DNA of 64,000 bases from Typha latifolia (taxonomy: Eukaryota > Streptophyta > Magnoliopsida > Poales > Typhaceae). Positions within the stretch are counted from its first letter, which is position 1. Each line of letters starts with the position of its first letter. Made by a program: the position numbers and the translations under genes. The stretch lies in contig CM034110.1 in the NCBI GenBank assembly GCA_019914945.1, forward strand, positions 377,001 through 441,000, in the 5' to 3' direction. Positions 1 to 12,431 of this stretch are shown here, piece after piece. The notes below the pieces were generated by a model. That model was given only the letters and a program-made list of their open reading frames with translations. It searched no databases and was not told the origin of the DNA.

Positions 1-735
1 TTGATCCTTTTAATAGTGGACAGTAAACACTGAGTCAGATTTCTGTTCAAGAAAGGTAATATGTGCTCCCTCATTGATGGGTACTTTTGTAAGAATCATT
101 TGGATCATTTGGCTCTTCTGAAATGGCTGATTAGCTAATGGAAATTTAGAACAATTTGGAAATATTAATATGGTTGTTCTCATTTGTTTGGTTGTCGTAA
201 TTGAATATGTTTTTTGTACTACATGTTCTACAACTATCATGCTTGTAATGCTGATAATAATGAAAAATGTTTTGTTTTGCAGCATTTATAGATGTTGTAG
301 TGCCTGTGGTAATGGATGAGGACACTTGCTGCAAGATGGTAGTCCCTAATGGTCAAATAATAGTAGAACATATGCTCGGAATGTTACATAAATTCTTGTA
401 GAGATTTTAAACACTTTAGCGTGTCAGCGATCCTTGTAGAGATTGCTGCCAAGTGTCCGCGATCTTACATATATAAATCTGATATGAGAAGACCATATTA
501 CTTCTACAATGTTTCATTACATTTCATAACTGTGAGGATGGTGATTTGAATATCTCCATCAGGAGTATTGTCCGACACTCGTCCTCTTAGGCACTGTCAA
601 ATTTATACTGTTATCCTGACCAGAATTATTCCTATTGTTTGAATGTTGAGCTCTAATAAGGCTCAGTTCAATGTGAGGAGGAACATATCAAAGATGATAT
701 TTCTTTGTGATGCAACTTTGTTTTGAGTTTTTTAG
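1..735. other. Non-coding / intronic stretch with duplicated block
   Basis: No exon is confidently visible before position 736. Bases 257-695 are copied, with many substitutions, at 5,875-6,275. A short open stretch after a plausible splice acceptor near 285 (containing PVVMDEDTCC) lies in this block and could be an exon of the gene that follows, but both copies end in early stops at different places. Confidence 0.4.
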
Positions 736-3700
736 GGTCATTTTGTCTCCAAATAAGAAGATGGTCGCAAAGAAAGCTTGCGGAGGAGGCGGAGCACAAG
801 GTGAAAGGGGAGGCTAAGAAGGAGAAGCTCTTGGTGGGTATACTTTACTTTACTGCTCGCAATTAACACTTCTGGTTGCTTGTTTAATTATACAAGTTCC
901 TTATTGATCTTTTCTTTTGGTTGATTTAAAATAGTCTGCAGAAAAGGGGCACACAACACCAGCTAATTTCTTGGTTGCAAAGGAAAAGTTTCTTATTAGA
1001 TTTCACAACAAAAGGAGGTAAGTGTTAATTGGCATACAAAGTATGGGAACTCTCTGTTTTTATTTCACCTTGTCAGTGATGGCGCTCAGTGAGAAACCTT
1101 ATCCTAGATTGAAGCTTTACTAACTGACCATCTTTCTATCTTGCATGTTTGCTACGGAGATTTCAGTTGTCAGGCTATTTAATGTGGTAAGAGGACATTA
1201 TATTTCTGCTAATTCCTATATTTGTTTGCTGAGTTATCCATTAGAATCTTCTTGTTGTTGCAAGTCAATTGCAGATGAAATTCCTGTCGTAATTGATTAA
1301 TTCGGGTTTTCTGCACAGGCCAGTGAAGGACAAAATCTGCAGAGAGGTTTAAATCCTTCAAAATTGAAAGATGCAAAAGGTATTGATTGTATCCGTTACT
1401 CTTTGTATTTGATGGTTTGTTGTATATACAATTGTATAATCCATGACTCTTGAATAATTTAGATCTCATTTTGTTTCTCTGTTTAAATAGATTGTTTCTG
1501 AATGATTTAAGCTTCAATAGGAGGGGGTAGGAACATCAATTCTTATCAATATTTGCTTTTATCTTTGTTTAGAAATTGGTTGTCTTTCACACAATGTACT
1601 CATGATATATCATTTGTCTGTATACAATCTTAAGTAATTGTCCTCAAAGTTTACTTTATATACTCTTGTAGCATAAAGATATGACAAAAAAAAACAATTA
1701 TGTAAGACATAATTTGTAAAACATATATTAAGTCTCAACTATTTGGGATTGGCTATATGATCCTTTTCCTCTATTCATCTCTGTTTCATTCAAAGGTTTG
1801 CGGTTAGATCAAACGTTTTCCCTTTCTCACAAGTTCCTCTCGTGTTAGTCTTGGTTCTCTCACTTTAAGGACCCTACTAATTCAATGAAATCACTCTGTT
1901 GAGCCAAATATATTGTCTCCATTGGACATGAACAAGCCTTTTCTTTTTTCCTTCCTTTTTTTTTTGATATAAGGCTGATCCCTATATTATAATAAGAAAA
2001 ATGATGTTAGTATGTTACAAGAAGAGGATAATAGATCATAATAAATGTTACAATTTGTTGGATAAGAAACCTCCCAAGTATGCCATATATCAACTATTGA
2101 TCTCCAAAAACTAGTAAATTTTCTCGCAGATTTCTCAAGAATTCTAATATTACTTGCCATCTAAATATTCCACTAGAGGAAGCAAATTAACATCATCCAT
2201 CTAGGTGACTAGGTTACATGTCTTTCCTGATGAAACTATTAAGCCAAGAAGATAGACAGACAGCCCTGAACAATTTGAGGAATAATTAGAGATATTCAGA
2301 CCATGCAAGATAATAGAGAAATGTTCCAGGGTTTCTTCATTTACAGCTTACAAGCACAAAGTGGATGGATTGAATTAGACTAAATACCCTTCCAAAACAA
2401 GAAATCACTAGTGTGAAAGCGAGCCCAAAAATTAAGCCCAGAGGAAGATTTTAACTTTGATAGGAACTTTGCTTTTCTAGACCTCATTGAAGAAAGCCAC
2501 CATGGTTTAGTGAGTTATACATAGATTTTGTGGAGAAAGATTAGAGGCATTAAATGTGCAAGTAACGAAATTGTTACCCGAATGAAGCTTTAAGTCTTAG
2601 AAATGAGAGGGAAAACTAGACATTTCTTTCTCTCTCTCTCTCTTTCTTTGCTACATATTACATTAATTCTCTTGGAACGTGATCAACAGTGAAAAATCTA
2701 CTGGAGAATGTTGCTTTGTTAGGATCAAATAGTAATAGAGGATAATTCAGAAGTATAGGAATGTGAAACAAAATATTTCGGTATATTAAGCTTGAGTCAG
2801 TTTTGATAGGCTTACGATTATCTAGATGAGTCTCTTTTTATTACCTATTCAATTAAATGGAAGTTGGATAAGCTCTTTTCAATTTGCGATTGTGAATCAT
2901 TGTCAATGTTGTCTCACATACTTGTAGAATGGCATGTCTTATATCTCATTATATAGTGACCTCATCATGTTTCTACAAGCGGTACATCTTTTTTCATCTC
3001 AGTGTTGGCCAAACAAAGAAAAAAAACTTTTCTATCAGAACTAAAATAGTTGATAACTCAAGGTCATTCTAGCCACTTGTCATCCAGTTCCTCTGAGGTG
3101 CTTCTTCCACCTTCTTAAGTGCTATCTATTGAAATTTCACAAGACTACTAACTTTAGGACTTACTGTTTTTTGTATTTGGCTTGAACACTGAAAAGAATA
3201 TACTTGCACGTTTTTTGTACATCTTGCTGATATGCATTGTTCATGTTTTTTTAGCTTGACAGATCTCCTTTTCAAGTGTCATTTTTCATTTTTTGCTTTA
3301 CTATTATGGTCTTCCATTTGAATACTAAATATATCATGACACTAAGATGGCACCGATTTTTTATATCAAGTTCTGATACTTCAAGTTGCATGATATACTT
3401 CTTTATCATGTATCTTTTAGCTCACACTATATGATATGCCTTTGGCATAGTGGCATACTCAATGGTGTCATACAATTCTTTTTTCATTTTTCAGATAGAC
3501 AAACTTTATTCCTTGTCTGGTTTATATACGTGGTTTTGGGTTTTGGTGAGATTATTACTTCTGAGGTAAAATGCTGCATTCAGATATTCTGAGATGCTTG
3601 ATTGTGACAGTTGAAGTTGCATGATATACTTTATCATGTATGTTTTAGCTATCACTAATGTAAAATCAAAAATGCTTCTGGCATGCTTGATGATATGTCG

Positions 3701-5160
3701 TAAATTGTTGTCTTTTGGAGAGACATTCTGTTTGCTGGACTCATTTATAATTAGTTTTGGAGAGATATTGCTTGTCTAGGGAAATGTTGATTTGAGATAT
3801 TCTTAGATGCCTGATCTCTCACTTATGACTTAGTGGTTGCTTCAGCTTGGCTGCAATACTTTTGACTTATTAAGAAGTTTAGTTAATTTGTTATTTTGAC
3901 TAAATGGGAAGTTCTAAACAAAGATTTGAGACAGTTGAGCATGAGAAAGTAGTTTTAGTGTAGAAGATGATATCTTACATCTTGGGAAATATTAGCTTAT
4001 AAGATAAGAAGGTAAATAATATTTTCTTGACTCTTGTATGTGCACAGCTTAGGGGTGAAAACGGGTTGGATTAACTTCGATATGACCTACTATCCAAACC
4101 GATTCGAATTGGATCCGGATAAAAAATTCCTATCCTATTTGCATACAGATTCGGATATGGATAGGATTTTGAAAAAATTCAGGATACAGTTGGATACGGA
4201 TATTAGATATTTGTTTACACGCATATTTTTTTGAATAATTTACAATTTTTTAGTTTGCTTATTTAAATAGTGAATATTAATATTATTAGTAATGATGTGT
4301 TATATATTATTTGTAAAGATTAATTTCTCTAATTTTATATATATTTGACATACAAAAAATTTATTATTTTTTATGAAACTCTTAATATTTTTGTGTTAAT
4401 TATATCTAAATAAAAGATCATAACTTGTTTAGAATTTGATCACATCCGTTTAAGATCTGATCCTTTACCACAAATTATTTATATCCATTTAGTTAGGATA
4501 TGATTTTAAATTTTACTATTCGTCCAATATCTATATTTGAATCCATATCCGGACTAAAAATATAGACCGGATAGTGCTCAAGGGATATGATTTTAAATTT
4601 TACTATCCATCTAATATCTGTATCTAAACCTGTATCCGAACTAAAAATATGGATTCGGATGTGAGTTGAGCACTATCCGGTCCATATCCGATTTGTTTTC
4701 ACCTCTAGCACAACTTTATAGTATTCTGTATTTTTTCTTTTTAATGTAGTGGTGTAAGTTAGGCATGTTTACTAATTTACTGTTACATAGTCATGTCTCG
4801 TGAAATTCCTTCTATTTCTTTGGATCAATTGATCATCTTGGATTTGTAATACTAGTAACTTGATTTTTCCAGCTTCCTAGTTTGGACAAAGAAGATACTT
4901 ATGAGCCTGGGTGGGCTCCATTACGTGATAGTTATATGCTTACAAATTCAAATTTAAAGTTGGAGGTCTGGGATAAATTGCCAGTAAGTATTTCCAGTCA
5001 ATGGTTTCTCTTTCTTACTGCTACTTTTGGGAGTTGGTTAGTATACATTCTATTATTTTCCTTGAAAGCTTAGTAATTTCTCATATTGCACATTCAGGAT
5101 CCTACTGCAACAGTTGACGAGGATGAAGTCCCCATAGGGAGCTCCTCTGATGAGGATTAG
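736..5160 (+). CDS. C-terminal exons of an unrecognised gene with an acidic tail (5'-partial)
   Basis: Five exons splice in one consistent frame: 736-833, 935-1017, 1319-1346, 4873-4983 and 5098-5160 (TAG). The product runs from a basic, Lys/Glu-rich helix-like stretch (RKLAEEAEHKVKGEAKKEK), through FLVAKEKFLIRFHNKRRPV and EPGWAPLRDSYMLTNSNLK, to the acidic, Ser-rich end GSSSDED. Exon phases fit at every junction, and 935-1017 and 4873-4983 have consensus GTAAGT donors. The third exon is only 28 bases with a weak GTTTAA donor, so that junction is the least certain. Earlier exons lie upstream or outside the window. I do not recognise the family. The charged composition and acidic tail would suit a nuclear protein, which is inference only. 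Confidence 0.6.
1347..4872 (+). other. Large intron of the unrecognised gene
   Basis: A 3.5-kb intron inferred between the 28-base exon and the exon at 4873. It is AT-rich, carries a short CT run near 2,630 and one clear insertion (hAT MITE, 4,050-4,707). No other coding similarity is seen. Confidence 0.5.
4050..4707. mobile_element. hAT-like MITE with 8-bp target duplication
   Basis: The ends are inverted: TAGGGGTGAAAACGGGTTGG on the left matches the complement of CACCTCTA and the preceding ATCCGATTTGTTTT on the right. The flanks GCACAGCT (4,042-4,049) and GCACAACT (4,708-4,715) form an 8-bp target-site duplication with one mismatch, the hallmark of hAT insertion. Inside there is no transposase; the sequence repeats GGAT/ATCC-rich subterminal words. 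At about 658 bp it is a non-autonomous element in an intron. Confidence 0.75.
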
Positions 5161-5297
5161 AACCTCTGCATTAAGGTAAATGCTCTCTTTCCATTCCAAG
5201 AGAGAAATAGGCTCCTGTATATGTTTTGCTTGAGATTGGTAATTTTTGTCCCTTAAGCTGGGAACAGGTGAGAGTATGATGATTGACGACTGAAGTT

Positions 5298-5585
5298 GTA
5301 TATTGGCTGGAGTAAGATAATGGCTTAAGTTTTTAAAGAAAGCTAGCACCCAAGCTTCAAATCGCCAATCAAGAATTAATACTTGATACATGGTATATTG
5401 GCTGGAGTAAGATAAAGGCTTAAGTTTTTAAAGAAGCTAGCTCCCAAGCTTCAAACTGCCAATCAAGAATTAATACTTGATGCATGGTATATTGGCTGGA
5501 GTAAGATAATGGCTTAAGTTTTTAACGAAGCTAGCACACACCCAAGCTTCAAACTGCCAATCAAGAATTGATACTTGATACATGG
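5298..5585 (+). repeat. Three tandem copies of a ~95-bp unit
   Basis: Units start at 5,298, 5,393 and 5,487, each opening GTATATTGGCTGGAGTAAG and closing near TACTTGATACATG. They differ by a few substitutions and a small insertion in the third copy. They lie about 140 bases after the stop codon of the upstream gene, probably in its 3' UTR or flank. Confidence 0.9.
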
Positions 5586-5871
5586 TAGAATACATTAGAT
5601 ACTTAATGTGAAAATCCTCTTTAATTAATTCAAATTCATGCGGCATCCATCTATAAGCTTCTGTTTACATCATGCTATTCATTTTATAGAACATAGGTGT
5701 ACTGAAAGATCCTGGTGGCATATGTACATCTACTATTAAAGCAGAACACCTCTTAGCTTCAATGCAAACTGATTTCAATATGTGATACTCCCTTGCTTGA
5801 TACATACATTCTTCTTATTTCAGTTCTTACTCTCTAGTTGTGATGAATGATGATAAAGCACTGGGGAGGAC

Positions 5872-6275
5872 TAATAATGAAAAATGTTTTGCTTTTCACA
5901 TTTATAGATGTAGTAATGCCTGTGGTGATGGATGAGGACACTTGCTGCATGATGGTTGTCCGTATGTAAATTCTTATAGAGATTTTATACACTCTGGCAT
6001 GTGAGAGATCCTTGTGGAGATTGCTGCCAAGTATCCGCGATCTTACGTATGTAGATCTGATATGAGATGACCATATTACTTGTACAATGTTTCATTACAT
6101 TTGATAACTGCGAGGATGGTGATTTAAATATCTCCATCAGGAGTATTGTCCGTCTCTCGTCCTCTTTGGCACTGCCAAATTCATACTGTTACCCTGACCC
6201 GAATAATTCCTATTTGTTTGAACGTTGATCTCTACAGGCTCGGTTCAATTTGAGGAGGAACATGTCAAGAATCCG
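5872..6275 (+). repeat. Second copy of a ~400-bp direct duplication
   Basis: Similar over its length to 257-695, including a shared GATGAGGACACTTGCTGC and CCATCAGGAGTATTGTCCG. The two copies flank the recognisable exons of the first gene, so the duplication may have been made by unequal exchange or a local tandem duplication of the locus. Confidence 0.85.
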
Positions 6276-8980
6276 AGTTGAGGATGAGTCAGTTGTCAGT
6301 TTACTGCTGTTCATTGAGATGACTTGATGGCCCATGTTAGTTCAAACAGTCTTGATGTCATCATCCAGTTTTCTTATGTATGGTAGTAAGGACTAAGGTA
6401 CACAGAAGTCGTAGGAGCTAGGATTAAGTTCTAATAAGCTTCAAAGATTATTTATGTTTCATAAATCGACAAAAAAAAAACTATTTGGCAGACAAGAAAA
6501 TGCCAAAGGATGCAAATAAGAGAATGGATGAAAGGAACAGAGGACCAAAGTGCAGAAATAACCCGGACTCACACTTATAGGGTTTCAACCTTGCAAAGTT
6601 TCACGTTAAGAAAAAGTGGAGGAAACTAATTTTTTCAGTCCTTCCTAGTAGTTTTATTGATCAGTAAACAATAATAATAGATCTTTAACCCATTTTTAAT
6701 ACACTTGTAATAAGGGATTGATTGATGTAGCCTGGGATATGCTGAACATTACAGGTGTCTAAAGCAGAGGAATCTGAGTGTCCTTTTTGAATTAGCACGG
6801 TTAGAGGAGAGAGAGGAGAAGAGAAGACGAGAGAGCCCAACTGGGGAAAAACCCACCTTGTAGGAAGATACTTCATCATCCAGTTACTAATCCCATTTGG
6901 TTGTGGGCGAGAAGAAAAGAGTGAATAACAAGCCTACATTGAATCCTCCGCAATGAAAATTTGAATATTTACTGATATATCTCTAAAGCTTTGAGGAGTT
7001 TTAAATCAAATAAGAAACTCTAAAACATGTTCCAACTCCAGTTGAAAGAAATATCTGGAAAATGCTCGAGTTTAGTTCCATTAGTGGTAGATGAGAATTC
7101 TTTTAATGGATTCAAAATCCTAGTTTGAGTGTAAGAGACCTTATTATCCATATGACATAAACAAATGCTAGCTTATTGATTTATAACACCTTAAATCAAA
7201 GCCGAAAGAAGATCCAAAAGTCACAGGAGTACATACAATTTATCCAAATGAAACAAGATATTTAACAACCTAACTCTATACCAACAGTTGAATCTAACGC
7301 AATAAATTTTTTTTTAATGGATTTAGGGTGATCATAGATGTAATTCCCTTGAGTTTATTTCCTCTCTGTTTTCTCCAATATCTGGAGTCTTATTTTGTTT
7401 GTTATCCTGATATTTCTTTTCTTTGCTCTCTGTTTATTGCAGGCTCTGCTCTCAGATTTTCCTACCACCAGTTGATCTGTAACTTCTGGCATTTAGTTGG
7501 AAAGGACAAACAAGGCAGCAATGAATAATCTAGGAGTCATTTCTCTGTTCTCTGGTAGGACATCTGTTTCTGCAATTGTTTGGGTGACAAGTTTGCTGCA
7601 ACTGAAGGATATACAGAGGATGAGCTAAGCTCTATATCTGCAAGTGCTATCTCCCATTTCTACTATTCCATGAGCTCTTTTACGAAGTAATATGTCTGTT
7701 GTTGCAACCTTGGAGAGTGCGAGTCTGCCAGAGTTGTAAAAATAATCAAAATATGGAGACAGAAAAAAGAAGAGCATAATATAAATCTAAGAATAAAATT
7801 ATACGGATGGATACCTGAAGAAGAATTAATGGGAAGGGGGGTTCCAACAATCCTAACGTCGTCAAAGAGAGAAATCTCGTATACCCCATCGCCATAAATT
7901 CTCTTTTTCTTTTCTTTTTACCTTTGAGATTGCTCTCTCAAACTATAAACAGAAGTCGACCTTAATTCTAATTATGAAAATAAATGCAGTAAGTTATAAC
8001 ATCTTGGGACATAACTTTCAAATATTTGTGGTTAATAAAAATATGATTTCTTTCTATCTTCCTTATTGCAAAGTAATACTTTTTGTCATGTATATGATTA
8101 AAAAATTATTTATCTCCCTCAAAATGTATATTATTTACATCGATACTTGTTCCTTTTTAAGTTAAAGTTCAAAACAAGAATAAAGATATTTAAGTGTATA
8201 TAGAAAATAATAAGAATTTTAAAAGGTATATACATAAATATCCATTTTAGAAGGTGCAAAAAAGTATATTTACTTATTTTATCAATTTTTTAATAGATAG
8301 GGGTGTCATGGAGTACTCCCTTTTGCCCGGATAGAAGACAGCCAACTGCTATATATATATATATATATATAACTTGAAGACTAATCAGGTAGGCAGAGAC
8401 GTAGAAAAGTTCTGCAGCCATGAATGAAATCTCTTGTCAAGTCTGACATCATCTCTGCAGTAGATGTCTAGGCTTGTCAAGTCGAGAGAGCAATTGCTTA
8501 TGGAGCTAACAACAATTCCTACATATTTCGATGAGTAATTCGAAAGAGAAATCATTTATTAGTAATACCCATGAGATCTCATGCTTTCCCATTTCAATCT
8601 CCCTCTTGCCATATTTATTTATGTAAATGACCCCAAACTCCCGGGGGTTTGAAAGAGTCCAGTTTTGGAGCAGGAAGCAAACATTGCATCAACCACTTTA
8701 ATTTAATGGGGGGAGAGGAAGAACTGAGATAATAAGAAAAGAACAACTCATAAACAAATAAATCTCCTCCGTCGGCCTCGGCTCTTCGCTCAGGCTCGTC
8801 TAGTTGTAAGTTGAATCACCCCTCACATTTAGAATATAAATCCGGAAAGAAAGAAGGCGTTTTGTAACTCCACCGAATTAGGGGTTGGTTTGTTACTAGA
8901 TAGATATTTATCCATATCGAATTTATTTTTATAATCAGTATCTAACTTGAAAAAAATAGACATAAAAGAAGAGCTCGAAG
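6276..8980. other. Intergenic stretch, nothing recognised
   Basis: AT-rich sequence with a poly-A/T tract near 7,307, a (TA)n run at about 8,351-8,370 and no reading frame with recognisable similarity. The last few hundred bases are the probable promoter region of the invertase gene. Confidence 0.5.
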
Positions 8981-8983
8981 ATC

Positions 8984-8996
8984 TATATATATATAC
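8984..8996 (+). promoter_or_regulatory. Probable TATA box of the invertase gene
   Basis: A run of TATATATATA about 60-70 bases upstream of the invertase ATG at 9,056 is placed as a plant TATA box with a short leader. It could also be an incidental TA repeat. Confidence 0.45.
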
Positions 8997-9055
8997 ACTC
9001 ATATGCTACAGTTATCTAAAACTTAATACTATCTCTCTTTCTACGACTTGTTTCT

Positions 9056-11393
9056 ATGGAGGCTTCTCACAAAATATTTGCAATATTGGTTGTGATTTTT
9101 GTACTGCAGTTGAGCGGAATAGTAGAGGCATCTCATATGGTATACTCAGAACTCCAATCTATTTCACCTGACATTGTCGACGATAAGTTGAGGACAGGGT
9201 ATCACTTTCAGCCTCCAATGCATTGGATTAACGGTATATTCCTTTACTACTACTTTCAAACTTCTCATATTATTAAACATCTCATCTCCTTCTCTTCATC
9301 TGTTAATATTTTCTTACTTTTTTCTCTTCTCATGGGTTGTGTTGCTGCAACGAACGAACGAACGGGAAGATCCAAATGGTAATTAAGCTCGATCGATCGA
9401 CTTATTTAATAATTTTATATTTGGTTGATGAGTTAAAAATAAGAGTAATCTAATAAATGAATCACCGTACAGGACCCATGTATTACAAAGGCCTCTACCA
9501 GTACAATCCTAAGGGTGCAGTCTGGGGCAACATCGTCTGGGCTCACTCCATCTCAACAGACATGATCAACTGGGTCGCCCTTGAGCCGGCGATCTACCCG
9601 ACGAAGCCATTCGACATCGAGGGATGTTGGTCGGGCTCCGCCACCATCCTCTCCGACGGCACCCCAACCATCATGTACACCGGCATCGACTCCGACAACA
9701 ACCAGGTCCAAAACATCGCCTTCCCTGCCAACTTATCGGATCCCTACCTCCGCGAGTGGATCAAACCCGACTACAACCCGATCATCGCCCCGACGTTCAG
9801 AGTCAACGCCAGCGCATTCCGCGATCCGACGACGGCGTGGCTAGGTCCGGATGACCACTGGAGGGTGGCCGTTGGAAGCAAGTGGAATAAGAGGGGGAAG
9901 GTTATTCTCTATCGGAGTAAGGATTTCAAGAATTGGATACAAGTGAAGCATCCGTTGCACTCGGCACCGGAGACTGGCATGTGGGAATGTCCGGATTTTT
10001 TTCCGGTGGCCGAGGAAGGGAAGCTTGGGCTGGATACGTCCATGTATGGCCATGGCATGAGGCACGTGCTTAAGGTGAGCTTGGACTTGACGAGGTTTGA
10101 GTACTATACGATTGGTACGTATGACCGTAAGATGGATAAATACGTGCCGGATGCCACGTCAGTAGACAATAGTATGGGGTTGAGGTACGACTACGGTAAT
10201 TTCTACGCCTCCAAGACCTTCTACGATGCAGATAAGAAGCGCAGGATCTTGTGGGGTTGGAGTAATGAATCTGATAGCGTGAAAGCTGATAAGACCAAGG
10301 GTTGGTCTGGTATTCAGGTTAGTACTTATTTTATATAAGCTAATTAATAATTAAGATAAGCCTAATGTTTTGGTTCATTGCATTTTTTATTATTATTTTA
10401 TTTTTTTTGTTACTTTTAGGCTGTTCCAAGAACTATTTTGCTTGATCCAAGTGGTAAACAATTGCTCCAATGGCCTATTGAGGAGCTTGGATCTTTCAGA
10501 GGGAAACAAGTTAATTTAAATAATAAGGTTGTTAAGAGTGGAGACTACTTCGAAGTAAAAGGAATACAGACAGCTCAGGTTATTCTTATAATATATATAT
10601 AGTTTTCTATTTTGTAGTAGTATTTCATATATTATATTTATTTTTCTATCTTTCTTTTTTTCTATTTTTTTCTTTTAGTACTGATGATTTCGTGGACAGG
10701 CTGATGTGGTGGTGGAGTTTGATGTTGCAAGCTTGGAGAAAGCTGAGCCATTTGATTCTTCTTATATTGGTGATGCACAAGCTCTATGTAAAATAAAAGG
10801 TGCAGATGTTAAAGGTGGGGTTGGACCTTTTGGGCTTTGGGTTTTAGCTTCCTCTAAGTTGCAAGAGAGAACTGCAGTATTTTTTAGAGTATTCAAAGAT
10901 GTTGATAAGCATATGGTTCTCATGTGCCAAGATCCTACTAGGTTTGTATCTCAATCTATGAAAGTATTAATATTACTCTCTCTTCTATATTTGCTAAATA
11001 ATTTTGTTTCTTGTTTATTTGGAAATAGGTCATCTTTTGGTCTAAAGCTTTTCAAACCAACATTTGCTGGCTTTGTCGATCTAGACATAAAGAAGACTAA
11101 GAAAATATATCTGAGAAGCTTAGTATGAAACTTAATTTCCCATTAATATACTTCTCACTTTTTTATTGGAGTTCTTAAAAGTTAACCGTTTTTGGTCTTT
11201 TATGCAGATTGATAACTCTGTGGTAGAGAGCTTTGGTGAGAAAGGGAAGACTTGCATTACTTCAAGAGTTTATCCAACTTTGTCAATAGGATCAAATGCT
11301 CACCTTTATGTATTCAACAATGGAGAAGAGGATATAAAAGTCTCAAACTTGGAAGCATGGGAGATGAGGAAAGCTGACATGAATGGGACATAG
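9056..11393 (+). CDS. Cell-wall invertase (beta-fructofuranosidase, GH32), seven exons
   Basis: Hydrolyses sucrose to glucose and fructose in the apoplast. Exons: 9056-9233, 9370-9378, 9473-10317, 10420-10578, 10700-10941, 11029-11122 and 11208-11393 (TAG); all introns are GT-AG and phases agree, giving 570 residues, normal for the family. The N-terminus is a hydrophobic signal peptide ending near EASH. Catalytic GH32 signatures are complete: nucleophile Asp60 in NDPNG, Asp180 in FRDP and acid/base Glu234 in WECPD. Pro in WECPD marks the cell-wall rather than the vacuolar (WECVD) group. Asp267 in SLDLTR corresponds to the Asp kept in true invertases and often lost in fructan exohydrolases; Lys three residues later is replaced by Arg270. 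N-glycosylation sequons occur at NLS, NAS and NES. Fructan exohydrolase remains possible, since the two share WECPD. Confidence 0.95.
9370..9378 (+). other. 9-base mini-exon of the invertase
   Basis: The exon ATCCAAATG, flanked by AG and GTAATT, supplies the codons for Asp-Pro-Asn of the catalytic NDPNG motif. The preceding exon ends in G at 9,233 and the next begins GACCCATG at 9,473, restoring NDPNGPMYYKG. This mini-exon is a known, conserved oddity of plant invertase genes; skipping it would remove the nucleophile. Confidence 0.95.
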
Positions 11394-11495
11394 GATGTGT
11401 TAATCTAGATTTTTTTTTATTTTTTGTAGTTCTCAATTCCTAAACTAGTTCAGAGAAGTTTTAATATAGTATTGTGCTTACACGCTGTTAAACAT

Positions 11496-11501
11496 AATAA
11501 A
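11496..11501 (+). terminator. Candidate polyadenylation signal of the invertase
   Basis: AATAAA about 100 bases after the stop codon, in an AT-rich 3' flank. Other A-rich near-matches follow, so the true cleavage site is unknown. Confidence 0.4.
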
Positions 11502-11859
11502 TTATCTCTGAAATATAATGCAAACTATAAAACTAAAAATAAAGAAAATAAAATAATATGCATATTCGTTTTTAATTTAGAATATTTGCAATCTACATAT
11601 TTAGTATTTTTATTTAATATTCATGTTTAGAATTTTTTAATCTGTATATTTAGTATTTTTTATTTAATTGTCATTAAAGAAGGTTAATTGGGTATATTTA
11701 TCTAGACCTTTTTTTTACTTTTTATATAAAATTTAGAATTCAATTCTAAATTCCTGTCTGATTATATAGAGCAATTTTTTATAAATTTGTATTTTTTTGA
11801 TAACATTAGTCGAAAAATTCAATGCTTATTTTTATAAGCATATTGATCTCGTGCCAAAA

Positions 11860-12030
11860 TCGTATCTCAATCTATCAAATATTAATATTACTCTCTTCTA
11901 TATTTGCTAAATAATTTTGTTTCTTGTTTATTTGGAAATAGGTCATCATTGGTCAAACCAACAGGATATAAGAAGTGTTAATCTAGATTTTTTTTATTGT
12001 TTGTAGTTCTCCTAAACTTATTAGTGCTCT
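11860..12030 (+). pseudogene. Truncated copy of invertase intron 5, exon 6 and 3' UTR
   Basis: 11,865-11,965 matches the end of exon 5, intron 5 and the start of exon 6 (shared TATTTGCTAAATAATTTTG and GGAAATAGGTCATC), then passes through a short CAAACCAAC to GTGTTAATCTAGATTTTTTT, which is the sequence directly after the invertase stop codon. Most of exons 6 and 7 is therefore missing. It looks like a local duplication with an internal deletion, not a processed copy, because intron sequence is kept. Confidence 0.8.
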
Positions 12031-12431
12031 ATATTTGGATCCAAAGACTTCAAATATAGAGCGCTTCAATGCCTCTATATTTATTATCTTCAATGCCTCT
12101 ATATTTATTATTTAATTAATATAATATATATTTTTTATATATATGCTAAATCACTTAATAAGACCTCTTAATATTATTATTTTTTAATAAAAAATATTTC
12201 GTTATAAAACTCACATCGATATCTTTATAATAAGACTAATATTCAATAGTTTCATAAATAATTTTAATTACTATTTTTTTAAATTAAAAACATCAAAATT
12301 ATATTACACAAAATAAAAAATAAAATATTTAAAATAACTTAAATAATTTAATATTAGACTCATTTTAAAGATCGTGATGAGAGCATTCTAATGGTACTAT
12401 TTTTATTAAAAATTAATTAACAAATTATAAA

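Noticed and set aside
6685..6879. 64-codon minus-strand open frame
   Set aside because: No recognisable motif and no gene signals nearby.
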